Positions 6,191 to 13,387 of a stretch of 13,387 nt of DNA are shown piece by piece. The notes under the pieces are model-generated. The model ran no database searches and was not told the DNA's origin. It saw only the letters and a list, made by a program, of their open reading frames with translations. Position 1 is the stretch's first letter. The number at the start of each line of letters is the position of its first letter. Made by a program: the position numbers and the translations under genes. Origin of the DNA: JBNLBT01 sp050303435 (GTDB lineage: Bacteria; Pseudomonadota; Gammaproteobacteria; Xanthomonadales; Marinicellaceae); NCBI GenBank assembly GCA_050303435.1, contig JBNLBT010000089.1, forward strand, positions 1-13,387, in the 5' to 3' direction.

Positions 6191-9100
6191 TTTCTATCAA
6201 CTCGATCAATGGTTCGTCCCAACTGCCGCTGACGCGGTAGACAATTTTGCTGGACGCGCTCAACTGCTTGCGAAATATGCCCTGCACCAGAAATCCCGCC
6301 GCCGCGCCCACCGCTCCGCCGGCGATGGCGCCGATGGTTGGCAGCGTTTGGCCGATTTTCGGCTTGACCGTAATGGTCTGGTCATAATCCTGTTGCACCA
6401 GGCCGGTGGTGCCGCGGATGGCGATCTCGGCGGACGAGGATTTGATGGTGAAATCCTCGGTGGTGGCCCGTCCGTTGAGAATGCTGAACTCGCCATTCAT
6501 CGACTGGAAACGCAAACCCGATGAGAACACGTCTTTAAAATCCAGAATCAAGCGGCGCGGCAGATTGGTCAGACTGAGCAGGCCGAACACGCGGCCTATG
6601 CCGGGTTTGGAGTCCAGCACTTCGCCGCTGCCGATGCTGACGTTCATGCGGCCGTTGAGCCGCGACAGGTCAAATTGACTGGGCAAGCCATCCCAACTGA
6701 CGTCCATGGCCACGATGGTCTGCGCTTCGCTGATCGGCGAATCGAAGCCGATGTTGTTCAGAAAACGCGCCAGATTCTCTGAAATCATGACGATCTGAAA
6801 ACTGGAGCGGCCACTGTGCTGGTCCGGTTGCCACAAACCGACGATGTTGAATTCCATCCACTCGGTTTGCAGGGACAGTTTTTCAATTTTCAGTCCGTCG
6901 ACCACTTTGCGCACTTCCATGTGCATGGAACCGAACGGCACATCGGCGTAATGGAATGCATCCACCCACAAATGGATGTCGGGAATCGACAGCGCGTTGA
7001 AGTCCTTGTTTTCCACATAGCGTTCATCGACGTCGCGCCAATACAGGTAATCCAGGTCCACCAGGATGCCTTTGTCCGCCAGATCCACCGGCACATTCAC
7101 CACGCCCTGGATTTCAGGACTCATGACCTGCACATCCAAACCATCCGCACCCTGTGACAGCTGCAGATTCACGTCGCGAAATTCGCGCGACATGAACACC
7201 ACGGTGTCAATGGCCAGATTCAACGGCTGTTGCATCGCTTCATTGGTGTCCAGCTGCGTCTCCGGCGCGGTGGACTCACTGGCCAGCATCTCCAGCCAGC
7301 GATCCAGGTTCAAGCGCCGCACGCGCCCCCCGAAGGGCCCGGTGAAATCCGCCGCCTCACCCAGTTGCACCCGTTGCAATTGCGCGCCGTTATCGCGCTG
7401 CATCAGCTGCGCTGAAAACACATCGCCGTAGCGCACCAGTATGGGGGTGTTTTGCCAGGGAATCTGGCTTTGCAGGGTCAACAGTCGCGCTTCGTCACCG
7501 GCCTTGCGCAGGGGTTCAGGCAAGTCACTGTCCACTCCGACCAGATCCGTGGACGCTGCGAAACGCAGCCCGTCGGCGTCTTGCAGAATATGAATGTCCC
7601 ACGGTGACTGCCCGTGCAAGGGCCACTCATCCACATCAAAATCGCGCAGTAAATGGCGAATATCCATGGGCCCGGTGATGTGCAGATCCTTGCGCACACG
7701 GGCATCGCTGCGCGCGTTGATGCGCCCGAAAACCTGCATGGGCTGATCATACAAACGGGCATCCAGCGACTCGATGTCCAGGGTTTCATGGTCGATGCGA
7801 ATCTCGCCGTTGATGTCCGTCAGATGGATGAAGTCCGAGATGAATTCGGCGTCCTTGAATTGCAGCGCGCCGGTGCCATTGAGGCCCTCAACGGCCGCCT
7901 CGTCGTCTTTCAGGGGCACCGCCATGTTCAGGTTCAGCCGTTGCTCACCCTGAATGGCAAAACCCAGATCTTCGCTGAGCGATTCGGCCAGCGGAGAATG
8001 CTGCAAAAATGACACCAGCTGATTGTTGCGGCTGGCGGCGCGAATGTCCAGTTCGAGCGCCGGTTCATCGTAATCCACAATGCGGGCCGTTGCGCCGCGG
8101 ATGCGGTTGCCCATCACCCGACCGCGCTCAACGTCCACCCGCATGCCCATGTCAATGAACTGCGCCAGCGCCGATTCAATGGTGGCCGACGGCCAGTCCG
8201 GGTGATAGCGCACCAGCGCTTCCTGCACCCGGGCAAACGATTGAAACTGCCCCAGACCGGACTCAATGGCGTCTTTTTGCAACAGGCCTTGATAGTACAC
8301 CGCGCCTTCACTCACCTGACCACTCAACAGGCCCTCATCCAGCCATTGTATGGTGCGCGGTTTCCAGATCCGATGCGGCCAGAATCCCTGCAACACCGGA
8401 ATATCGACGTCGCGCACGTGACTGACCAGATTCAGCTGGTTGCCCTGATGCTGTGAGAACAGCCCTTCGGCGTTCAGCATGAAACCCTCGCAGTCGCACC
8501 ACAAGGTGTTCAATTGCACGGTGTTGTCCGGGTTGTGCAGCGACGTGCGCATCTGCGCGATGAGCCGGTTCCAGCGCATGCTGCCACGAAACAGGCCCGG
8601 CAGTGACAAGGCCCCTTGCGTTGAATCGATCAACAGATCGTAGTCCTGATGCGACAGCCGCAGTTCGCCGGCCAGTCCATTGAATCGCAACCATTCACTG
8701 TCCAACTGCAAGGCCTCAAACGCCAGTGTGGCGGACACCGGGCGACGCAAATCGTGATCGTACACCAATTGCAAGTGCCGCACGCGGCCGGACACGCCGT
8801 GCCATGCATCCGGCATGGCTTCGCCCAGCCATTGCTGCAACACCGCCAACACCGGTTGCAGCGACAGGTTTTCGCTGCGCAAAATGCTCAGTCCGCCGTC
8901 GCGCTGCAGTTGCAAGGACACGTCTTCCAGCGCCTGCCCACCCACGCGCAGACCGCTGATCAATGCCTCGGCGCGCCAGTCTTTTTCCACGCCCTGATGC
9001 GCAAAAGCCAGTTGCGCCTGCAAGGCCAGTTGTTCCGATGCCAGCGACCACTCGCCGCGTGAACGCACGATCACGCCGTCATCGGTGTGCAGCCACATGC

Positions 9101-9851
9101 GTCCACCCAGTGTCAGGTCAAATGGCACAGGCGTTTGCAACAGCGCCAGTGCCCGATCGACTTTAAATTGTTCAGCCTCGGCATACCAGCGCGCCGTCTT
9201 GCTCATCAACGCGTCCACCGGCCCCATCGCCATCAGTTGCGCGGATTGCGCCAGTTCGGATGGGTTCAATTGCAGCAGCAGGGCCTTTTGCGATGGATTT
9301 TTTTCCAGCAAAAAACGCGCATTGATGTCGGCCAGTGCGGCGTTCTGCTCGCCCGCCATGCGAATGTTCAACTGATCAATGGAAAAATCGCCCGCGTCCA
9401 GCAGCGCGTCCATGACCTCGCTGAACGATTCATCGCCCGAATCGGTGGTCAGGGTGAACTGCGTGGTGCCCTGGCGGTGATAGGTCATGTTGAATTGCTC
9501 AACGTTCAAATCCACGCCCATTGCACCGCCTGGCATGGCCAATTGGAACAGATTGACGTGCAGGCGCGCGTCACGAATCACCGCCTGTTGTTCACCGCTG
9601 AGTGTGAGGCGCTGAAACTTGAAATCCGGACCGCTGCCGCGCCATTCGCCTTCCAGCCCTTCAATCTGCACCTGCATGTCCCACTGTTTTTCCAGGAATT
9701 TCTCCAGTGCTTCGTGGTACAGCGATTCATACGGCAACAGCACCCGCACCAGACCGATGCAGATGCCCACCAAGACAATGAGAATCGCCAGCACGCCGCG
9801 GAGTTTGATCCAGATTTTAAAAGACAGGGCGTGACGCTGGGTGCGGGTCAT
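6183..9851 (-). CDS. yhdP: YhdP, AsmA-like inter-membrane phospholipid transport protein
   Basis: YhdP, with TamB and YdbH, is one of the large AsmA-like proteins that bridge the periplasm and move phospholipids to the outer membrane in E. coli. This copy has 1222 residues, close to the roughly 1266 of E. coli. One N-terminal membrane anchor lies at about 19-39. The GLEGEWRGSGPDF region after it is typical of the family start, followed by a very long beta-rich body (DUF3971/AsmA-type) with alternating hydrophobic residues. The C-terminus contains a Gly/Ala-rich hydrophobic stretch at about 1171-1193 (PTIGAIAGGAVGAAAGF), then SKIVYRVSGSWDEP, a family end signature. The ATG abuts the rng stop with no gap (TAG then ATG), and the stop overlaps the PqiA-like gene by 8 bp. 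The rng-yhdP-tldD context supports the name. No frameshift is seen. Confidence 0.95.
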   Translation of the reverse strand: MTRTQRHALSFKIWIKLRGVLAILIVLVGICIGLVRVLLPYESLYHEALEKFLEKQWDMQVQIEGLEGEWRGSGPDFKFQRLTLSGEQQAVIRDARLHVNLFQLAMPGGAMGVDLNVEQFNMTYHRQGTTQFTLTTDSGDESFSEVMDALLDAGDFSIDQLNIRMAGEQNAALADINARFLLEKNPSQKALLLQLNPSELAQSAQLMAMGPVDALMSKTARWYAEAEQFKVDRALALLQTPVPFDLTLGGRMWLHTDDGVIVRSRGEWSLASEQLALQAQLAFAHQGVEKDWRAEALISGLRVGGQALEDVSLQLQRDGGLSILRSENLSLQPVLAVLQQWLGEAMPDAWHGVSGRVRHLQLVYDHDLRRPVSATLAFEALQLDSEWLRFNGLAGELRLSHQDYDLLIDSTQGALSLPGLFRGSMRWNRLIAQMRTSLHNPDNTVQLNTLWCDCEGFMLNAEGLFSQHQGNQLNLVSHVRDVDIPVLQGFWPHRIWKPRTIQWLDEGLLSGQVSEGAVYYQGLLQKDAIESGLGQFQSFARVQEALVRYHPDWPSATIESALAQFIDMGMRVDVERGRVMGNRIRGATARIVDYDEPALELDIRAASRNNQLVSFLQHSPLAESLSEDLGFAIQGEQRLNLNMAVPLKDDEAAVEGLNGTGALQFKDAEFISDFIHLTDINGEIRIDHETLDIESLDARLYDQPMQVFGRINARSDARVRKDLHITGPMDIRHLLRDFDVDEWPLHGQSPWDIHILQDADGLRFAASTDLVGVDSDLPEPLRKAGDEARLLTLQSQIPWQNTPILVRYGDVFSAQLMQRDNGAQLQRVQLGEAADFTGPFGGRVRRLNLDRWLEMLASESTAPETQLDTNEAMQQPLNLAIDTVVFMSREFRDVNLQLSQGADGLDVQVMSPEIQGVVNVPVDLADKGILVDLDYLYWRDVDERYVENKDFNALSIPDIHLWVDAFHYADVPFGSMHMEVRKVVDGLKIEKLSLQTEWMEFNIVGLWQPDQHSGRSSFQIVMISENLARFLNNIGFDSPISEAQTIVAMDVSWDGLPSQFDLSRLNGRMNVSIGSGEVLDSKPGIGRVFGLLSLTNLPRRLILDFKDVFSSGLRFQSMNGEFSILNGRATTEDFTIKSSSAEIAIRGTTGLVQQDYDQTITVKPKIGQTLPTIGAIAGGAVGAAAGFLVQGIFRKQLSASSKIVYRVSGSWDEPLIELIENE

Positions 9852-11324
9852 CTACAATAGCACCACGTCAAAATGATCGCGTGAATAGCTTTCTTCGGCC
9901 TGCAACTGAATGCGTTTGCCCAGGGTTTCTTCCATGCCGGCCAAGGTTTCGGAGTACTCCTCAATCAGATGATTGACCAGATTCGATGCCGCGATGAGCA
10001 CGATTTTTTCGGTTTTGAACTGTTTGACCGAACGGATGATTTCCCTGAACACTTTGAAACACACCGACTCAATGGTGCGCACGCGTCCGCTGCCACCGCA
10101 ATGGCGACAGTCTTCCGACATCACGTCCATCAGGCTTTCCGTGGTGCGCTTGCGGGTCAATTCCACCAGCCCCAGCGCGGTCAGACCCAGCACTTTGGTT
10201 TTCGCCGGGTCCTCGGCCAGCGCTTCAACCAGTGTGAGAATCACTTTTTCCCGGTGCTCCGGGTCTTTCATGTCGATGAAATCGACGATCACAATGCCGG
10301 CGATGTTGCGCAGACGCAGTTGCCGTGCAATCGCCTGCGCGGCCTCCAGGTTGGTTTTATAGGCCGTATCCTCCAGCGAACGGTGGCCAGTGAACTGGCC
10401 GGTGTTGACATCGACGGTGGTCATCGCTTCGTTCATGTCAATCACCAGATTGCCACCGGACTTCAGGTCCACGTGACGCGACAGGGCCTGTTCAATTTCG
10501 TGCTCAATGTTGTAGTGATCAAACAGCGGCATGGCGGCGCTGTAATGCACCAGCTGACCGTCCCATTCGGTGGCAAATTCATCAATGAAGGCGCCGATGC
10601 TGGCGTGCATTTCCGCTGAATCGGTGGTGATCTTGATCAGATTTTCATTGATCTGGTCACGCACAATGCGGCGCCCCAGGTCCAGCTCGGAAAAAATCAG
10701 CGAAGCCTTGCGCGTGCGCGCAATCTTTTTCTGCAGTTTATCGTACAGCTTTTTCAAGTAGCGGTGATCGTGCAGCAACGAGACTTTGCCGGCGCCTTCC
10801 GCGTTGGTGCGTGCAATCAGGCCAAACTCCGGTTCATCATTGCTCAGAGACTGCAGGATTTGCAGCAGGCGGGCGCGTTCATTCTCATCCTGGATTTTCG
10901 CCGACAGGGCGCACAGTTTTTTGATGTTGGGCATCATCACCAGGTAACGACTCGGCACGCTCAATTTATTGGTGATGCGCGGGCCTTTGTTGCCGATTTC
11001 ATCCTTGTACACCTGTACGATCAGGCGTTGCCCCTCATGAATCAGTTTGGCCACCAGGGTGTTGTCATCGCCGGTGCGATTGTGATCGTCTTCCCCATCC
11101 AGCATGATGTCGGACACGTGAATGAAGGCGGACTTCTTTAAACCGATGTCAACAAACGCGGCCTGCAGACCGGGCAAGACCTTTTCAACCCGTCCAAGGT
11201 AAATGTTGCCAACCAGCGAACACTTGCGCGGACGTTCAATCAGAATTTCCTGCAGCACGCCATCCTGCACCAGGGCAACCCGGGTTTCATAGGACGTGGC
11301 GTTGATCAGTATTTCAGTGGACAC
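9852..11324 (-). CDS. rng: ribonuclease G
   Basis: RNase G is a cytosolic endoribonuclease of the RNase E/G family that matures the 5' end of 16S rRNA and decays some mRNAs. This protein has 490 residues, matching RNase G rather than the longer RNase E, and has no C-terminal degradosome scaffold. The S1 RNA-binding domain is at about 36-128 (GNIYLGRVEKVLPGLQAAF). Candidate metal-binding catalytic residues are D305 (TTVDVNTG) and D348 (VDFIDM). The zinc-link cysteines C406 and C409 (CRHC) hold the dimer interface. The protein ends HFDVVLL, like E. coli RNase G. The start is GTG 11324: the in-frame codon run upstream reaches the maf stop (TGA 11342-11340) with no other start. No Shine-Dalgarno site is evident. 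It sits 15 bp after maf and directly abuts yhdP. Confidence 0.98.
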   Translation of the reverse strand: MSTEILINATSYETRVALVQDGVLQEILIERPRKCSLVGNIYLGRVEKVLPGLQAAFVDIGLKKSAFIHVSDIMLDGEDDHNRTGDDNTLVAKLIHEGQRLIVQVYKDEIGNKGPRITNKLSVPSRYLVMMPNIKKLCALSAKIQDENERARLLQILQSLSNDEPEFGLIARTNAEGAGKVSLLHDHRYLKKLYDKLQKKIARTRKASLIFSELDLGRRIVRDQINENLIKITTDSAEMHASIGAFIDEFATEWDGQLVHYSAAMPLFDHYNIEHEIEQALSRHVDLKSGGNLVIDMNEAMTTVDVNTGQFTGHRSLEDTAYKTNLEAAQAIARQLRLRNIAGIVIVDFIDMKDPEHREKVILTLVEALAEDPAKTKVLGLTALGLVELTRKRTTESLMDVMSEDCRHCGGSGRVRTIESVCFKVFREIIRSVKQFKTEKIVLIAASNLVNHLIEEYSETLAGMEETLGKRIQLQAEESYSRDHFDVVLL

Positions 11325-11339
11325 GGCAGCGAGGTCAAG

Positions 11340-11918
11340 TCAAACTTCAGTCATTATATCGAGTTTCCCAAGAATTTGCGCCGTCTGGTACAGCGGCAGA
11401 CCGACAATGCCTGAATGGCTGCCGCGCATGCCACGAATCCACGCCGCCGCCCGGCCCTGAATGGCGTAGCCGCCGGCTTTGTCCAGCGGTTCGCCGCTGC
11501 GCGCATAGGCCTGCGCCTGGGCCGCTTGTATGCGGGCAAAGGTCACTTCACTGATGCTTAAGCGGGTCAGACAATGGCGCGCATCGATCCCGCACACCGC
11601 GGTGTACACCCGGTGCGTGCGGCCGCTCAGACGCAGCAACATCTCAACCGCATGCTCCATTGAATCCGGTTTGCCCAGACACGCGCCGTCCAGCACCACC
11701 AGGGTGTCGGCGCCGAGGGTCGGCCGGCGTGCACCGAGTTGCCGGTGCCAGCCGGCCCGGGCTTTGTCTCGCGCCAGACGCATGCACAGCGATTCGGCGT
11801 CCTCATGCGGGCGTTGACGCTCATCCAGATCCACCGGCGCCACCGTTGGCTGCACGCCGAGTTGCTGCAACAGGGTCAAACGCCGCGGCGAGGCCGATGC
11901 CAGAATCAATTCACTCAC
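11340..11918 (-). CDS. maf: Maf-type nucleotide pyrophosphatase, YhdE subfamily (dTTP/UTP type)
   Basis: Maf proteins hydrolyse nucleoside triphosphates to monophosphates, removing non-canonical or excess nucleotides; the YhdE type prefers dTTP and UTP. From the GTG at 11918 the protein has 192 residues. The substrate loop is SASPRR (8-13). Catalytic and binding positions match E. coli YhdE as I remember it: E33, K52, D71 (GADT) and K83 (LGKP), the last two shifted by one. The tail EPLDKAGGYAIQG and GIVGLPL are also YhdE-like. A longer frame opens at 11972, but its extra 18 residues (MLNSITAPTACCTTTPIT) lie inside rlmH and match nothing in the family. GTG 11918 gives a compact 8-bp overlap with the rlmH stop (GTGAGTGA). 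Its position before rng is the classical yhdE location. Confidence 0.95.
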   Translation of the reverse strand: MSELILASASPRRLTLLQQLGVQPTVAPVDLDERQRPHEDAESLCMRLARDKARAGWHRQLGARRPTLGADTLVVLDGACLGKPDSMEHAVEMLLRLSGRTHRVYTAVCGIDARHCLTRLSISEVTFARIQAAQAQAYARSGEPLDKAGGYAIQGRAAAWIRGMRGSHSGIVGLPLYQTAQILGKLDIMTEV

Positions 11919-12381
11919 GGTGATAGGGGTGGTTGTGCAGCAGGCTGTGGGCGCGGTAATGCTGTTCAGCAATGATCACCCGCACCAACTGATGTGGAAA
12001 GGTCAGGCGGCTCAGCGACCAGCGCTGTTCCGCCTGCTTGAGCACCGATTCGTGCAAACCATCGGCCCCGCCCACCAGCCAGCACACATCGCGGCCGTCC
12101 AGTCGCCAGTCGGCCAGCGCATCGGCCCATTCGCGTGTGGTCACGGCGCGACCGCGCTCATCGAACGCGATCAGCCGTTCACCGGGCTGGGTTTTGCTGA
12201 GCAGCGCGTTGGCTTCCTGTTCAGTGGTTTGGCTGCGATTCAGGGCACGTGCGTTGGGCGTGGGCGGCAGTTCGATGAGTTCAATCTGTTGCGGTTTTGG
12301 CAGCCGGTCGTTGTAGATATTGAAAGCGTCGCTCACCCACGCGGGCATCTTGTGCCCGACCGACAACAACTTTATTTTCAC
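11911..12381 (-). CDS. rlmH: 23S rRNA pseudouridine-1915 N3-methyltransferase RlmH
   Basis: RlmH is a small SPOUT-fold, SAM-dependent enzyme that methylates N3 of pseudouridine 1915 in helix 69 of 23S rRNA, acting on the assembled 70S ribosome as a dimer. This copy has 156 residues, close to the 155 of E. coli. The trefoil-knot SAM site includes LVGGADGL (102-109), and the conserved C-terminal run is LTFPHQLVRVIIAEQHYRA followed by NHPYHRE. The start codon is GTG at 12381, 3 bp after the rsfS stop. No clear ribosome site is present, so coupling to rsfS is likely. It is complete with no anomalies. Confidence 0.97.
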   Translation of the reverse strand: MKIKLLSVGHKMPAWVSDAFNIYNDRLPKPQQIELIELPPTPNARALNRSQTTEQEANALLSKTQPGERLIAFDERGRAVTTREWADALADWRLDGRDVCWLVGGADGLHESVLKQAEQRWSLSRLTFPHQLVRVIIAEQHYRAHSLLHNHPYHRE

Positions 12382-12384
12382 GAT

Positions 12385-12744
12385 CTAATCCGCGGGCTGT
12401 ATGTCCCAGAGCCCTTCCAGATTGTAGAAATCACGGGCTTCCCGGGTCATCACATGCAGCACCACATCGCCGCAATCCACAATCATCCATTCCGTCTGAC
12501 CTTCGCCCTCCTGACTCAAAATATCGAACCCCTGCAGCTTCACCGCCTTGCCGACGCGATCCGCAATGGTGCGCATGTGTCGCGAGGAGGTGCCGGTGCA
12601 GATGACCATCCGGTCGGTGATCGAAGTCAGGTGTTGAACATCCAGAGAAGTGATGTTTTGGGCTTTGGCGTCATCCAGAGCGTTGAGGATGATGGCATGC
12701 AGATCCAGATTCAGATCCTGATTGACTGTATTTGTTTCTTGCAC
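12385..12744 (-). CDS. rsfS: ribosomal silencing factor RsfS
   Basis: RsfS binds ribosomal protein L14 on the 50S subunit and blocks 30S joining, lowering translation in starvation or stationary phase. The 119-residue protein shows the family's central TSITDRMVICTGTSSRH (41-56) and the C-terminal GQTEWMIVDCGDVVLHVM and REARDFYNLEGLW blocks. The start is GTG 12744: an in-frame TAA lies two codons upstream, so this is the first possible start. The promoter candidate would place its transcript start about 20 bases ahead. It is the first gene of the seven-gene unit. The usual upstream partner nadD is missing; instead an unrelated gene in the same direction ends beyond a strong terminator. Confidence 0.96.
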   Translation of the reverse strand: MQETNTVNQDLNLDLHAIILNALDDAKAQNITSLDVQHLTSITDRMVICTGTSSRHMRTIADRVGKAVKLQGFDILSQEGEGQTEWMIVDCGDVVLHVMTREARDFYNLEGLWDIQPAD

Positions 12745-12908
12745 GTATTACCGATTGATGAATGAGTTTTTATTCTATCACGGAAAAAACCAAATGGCGA
12801 TGCACCCGCCGGCATTTTACAACGACGTTGCCACGCGAATTCATTGCCGCGTGCAAGCAAACCAGAGCAATGCATTGTTGCCGGGCCCTTTTCTGCAGTC
12901 AGCGAGGC
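12745..12908. other. upstream region of rsfS
   Basis: This short non-coding stretch between the terminator and rsfS contains the promoter candidate and a 10-bp perfect palindrome CAATGCATTG at 12868-12877. Overlapping short frames on the plus strand (from about 12722 to 13004) match no known family and run through the terminator, so they are not called. Confidence 0.5.
12765..12800 (-). promoter_or_regulatory. sigma70 promoter with extended -10, for rsfS and the downstream unit
   Basis: On the minus strand, TAGAAT (12777-12772, 5 of 6 to consensus) is preceded by TGA (12780-12778), giving the TGn extended -10 element. At a 17-bp spacing the -35 hexamer is TCGCCA (12800-12795, 4 of 6). The predicted start near 12765 gives a short leader of about 20 bases before the rsfS GTG at 12744. 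A second, weaker possibility is TAAAAT at 12819-12814, which has no good -35. Confidence 0.5.
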
Positions 12909-12945
12909 AAAAAAAAACGGGATTCGCTGTGGAATCCCGTTTTTT
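12909..12945 (-). terminator. strong bidirectional intrinsic terminator
   Basis: ACGGGATTC (12917-12925) pairs perfectly with GAATCCCGT (12932-12940) across a 6-nt loop, and the stem is flanked by an A run (12909-12917) and a T run (12940-12945). Read on the minus strand it is a 9-bp GC-containing stem followed by eight or nine T. It lies 15 bp after the stop of the gene at 12961, which it should terminate, insulating the rsfS unit. On the plus strand it is also terminator-shaped. Confidence 0.92.
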
Positions 12946-12960
12946 CAATGCCTTTGTGCC

Positions 12961-13387
12961 TCAATCGGGCGGCGGTGAACCACCGAACGGCAGCACTTGA
13001 TTGACGGTGACGGTGATGATCAGTTCGGGTGAATTGCCTGCCTCTTCGGCCAGAATCACCTGACCGAATGACATGCCCGTGGTGTTGGTGGGCACGCCGC
13101 TGGCTGTGATGGTGATGCTTTGCGTCGCCGTGGTCGGGCTGACGCCTGTCGGGCCGTCGAAACCGTGCGTGTAGATCAGGTCGTTGCCCGGCAGGTTAAA
13201 CGTGCTCGGCGATGCATTCAAAGTGAACGTGCCATCGGTGACCGTGGTGACGGTCCAGTTGCTCGGCTCCAACATCACGTCTTTCAACACCCGCGTCCAG
13301 TTACAGGAAGCGCCACAGGTGGAGTTGCGCGCGCTGGGAATGTTGAGTGTCTTGGGATCACCGCCGATGCCAGGATTGGCTGCCAGG
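12961..13387 (-). CDS. C-terminal end of a secreted protein, probably subtilisin-family (S8) protease tail (5' end outside window)
   Basis: The frame is open to the window edge; about 141 codons are visible, ending in TGA at 12963-12961. The visible part reads like the Fn3-like domain that follows the catalytic domain in many gammaproteobacterial S8 proteases. It opens with GGDPKTLNIPSARNSTC and a close Cys pair in CGASCNWTR, then Thr/Ser/Asn-rich beta strands (WTVTTVTDGTFTLNASPS, SITITASG), a FGQVILAEE strand and a short proline-rich end (GGSPPPD). The composition is that of an extracellular protein. The catalytic triad would lie upstream and cannot be checked, so the protease assignment is inference; another secreted beta-sandwich protein is possible. 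The gene runs in the same direction as rsfS but is separated from it by a strong terminator. Confidence 0.6.
   Translation of the reverse strand, partial: LAANPGIGGDPKTLNIPSARNSTCGASCNWTRVLKDVMLEPSNWTVTTVTDGTFTLNASPSTFNLPGNDLIYTHGFDGPTGVSPTTATQSITITASGVPTNTTGMSFGQVILAEEAGNSPELIITVTVNQVLPFGGSPPPD

Noticed and set aside
9087..9860. 257-codon plus-strand frame opposite the yhdP start
   Set aside because: Repetitive His/Gln/Arg composition and no domain; it mirrors yhdP codons.
11919..11972. ATG start giving an 18-residue longer Maf
   Set aside because: The extension lies inside rlmH and precedes the conserved Maf N-terminus; GTG 11918 gives the standard length and residue numbering.
12722..13004. 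Plus-strand frames of 80-92 codons across the rsfS upstream region
   Set aside because: They run through the terminator, overlap in different frames and show no recognisable protein features.

Overview
The window looks like ordinary chromosome from a moderately GC-rich, non-enteric gammaproteobacterium. The evidence is a gammaproteobacterial-style maf-rng-yhdP-tldD cluster, an rlmH ending in the usual NHPYHRE, a YhdP of near full length, and a secreted-protease-like tail next to the cluster. Assignment below class is inference; the fused rsfS-rlmH-maf-rng order is suggestive of Xanthomonadales or Chromatiales relatives. I see no tRNA, rRNA, CRISPR array, IS element or prophage gene.

Layout, left to right. 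Positions 1-1257 (+) hold the 3' two thirds of uvrC, cut by the window edge. Positions 1258-1599 are non-coding and contain a perfect 15-bp inverted repeat, a possible operator dyad and a possible promoter. Positions 1600-3927 (+) are a tight two-gene unit: a TPR-containing aspartyl/asparaginyl beta-hydroxylase and a six-helix voltage-gated potassium channel. Its end faces the end of tldD across only 9 bp.

Positions 12744 down to 3937 (-) form one nearly gapless seven-gene unit, read in the order rsfS, rlmH, maf (yhdE type), rng, yhdP, a small PqiA/LetA-like membrane protein, tldD. Junctions range from an 11-bp overlap to a 15-bp gap, so the genes are probably cotranscribed, from an extended -10 promoter just upstream of rsfS. 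The first four genes act on ribosomes, RNA and nucleotides: ribosome silencing, 23S rRNA methylation, nucleotide-pyrophosphate cleavage, and 5' end maturation of 16S rRNA and mRNA decay. The next two are envelope proteins: YhdP belongs to the AsmA-like inter-membrane phospholipid transporters, and the PqiA-like protein belongs to a family partnering lipid transporters. TldD is half of a zinc peptidase.

Positions 12745-12960 are non-coding and carry the promoter and a strong bidirectional terminator. Positions 12961-13387 (-) are the 3' end of a secreted protein resembling the C-terminal domain of subtilisin-family proteases.

No obviously new system is present. The three best leads are the PqiA-like gene translationally interlocked between yhdP and tldD, the hydroxylase-channel pair, and the unexplained inverted repeat after uvrC.
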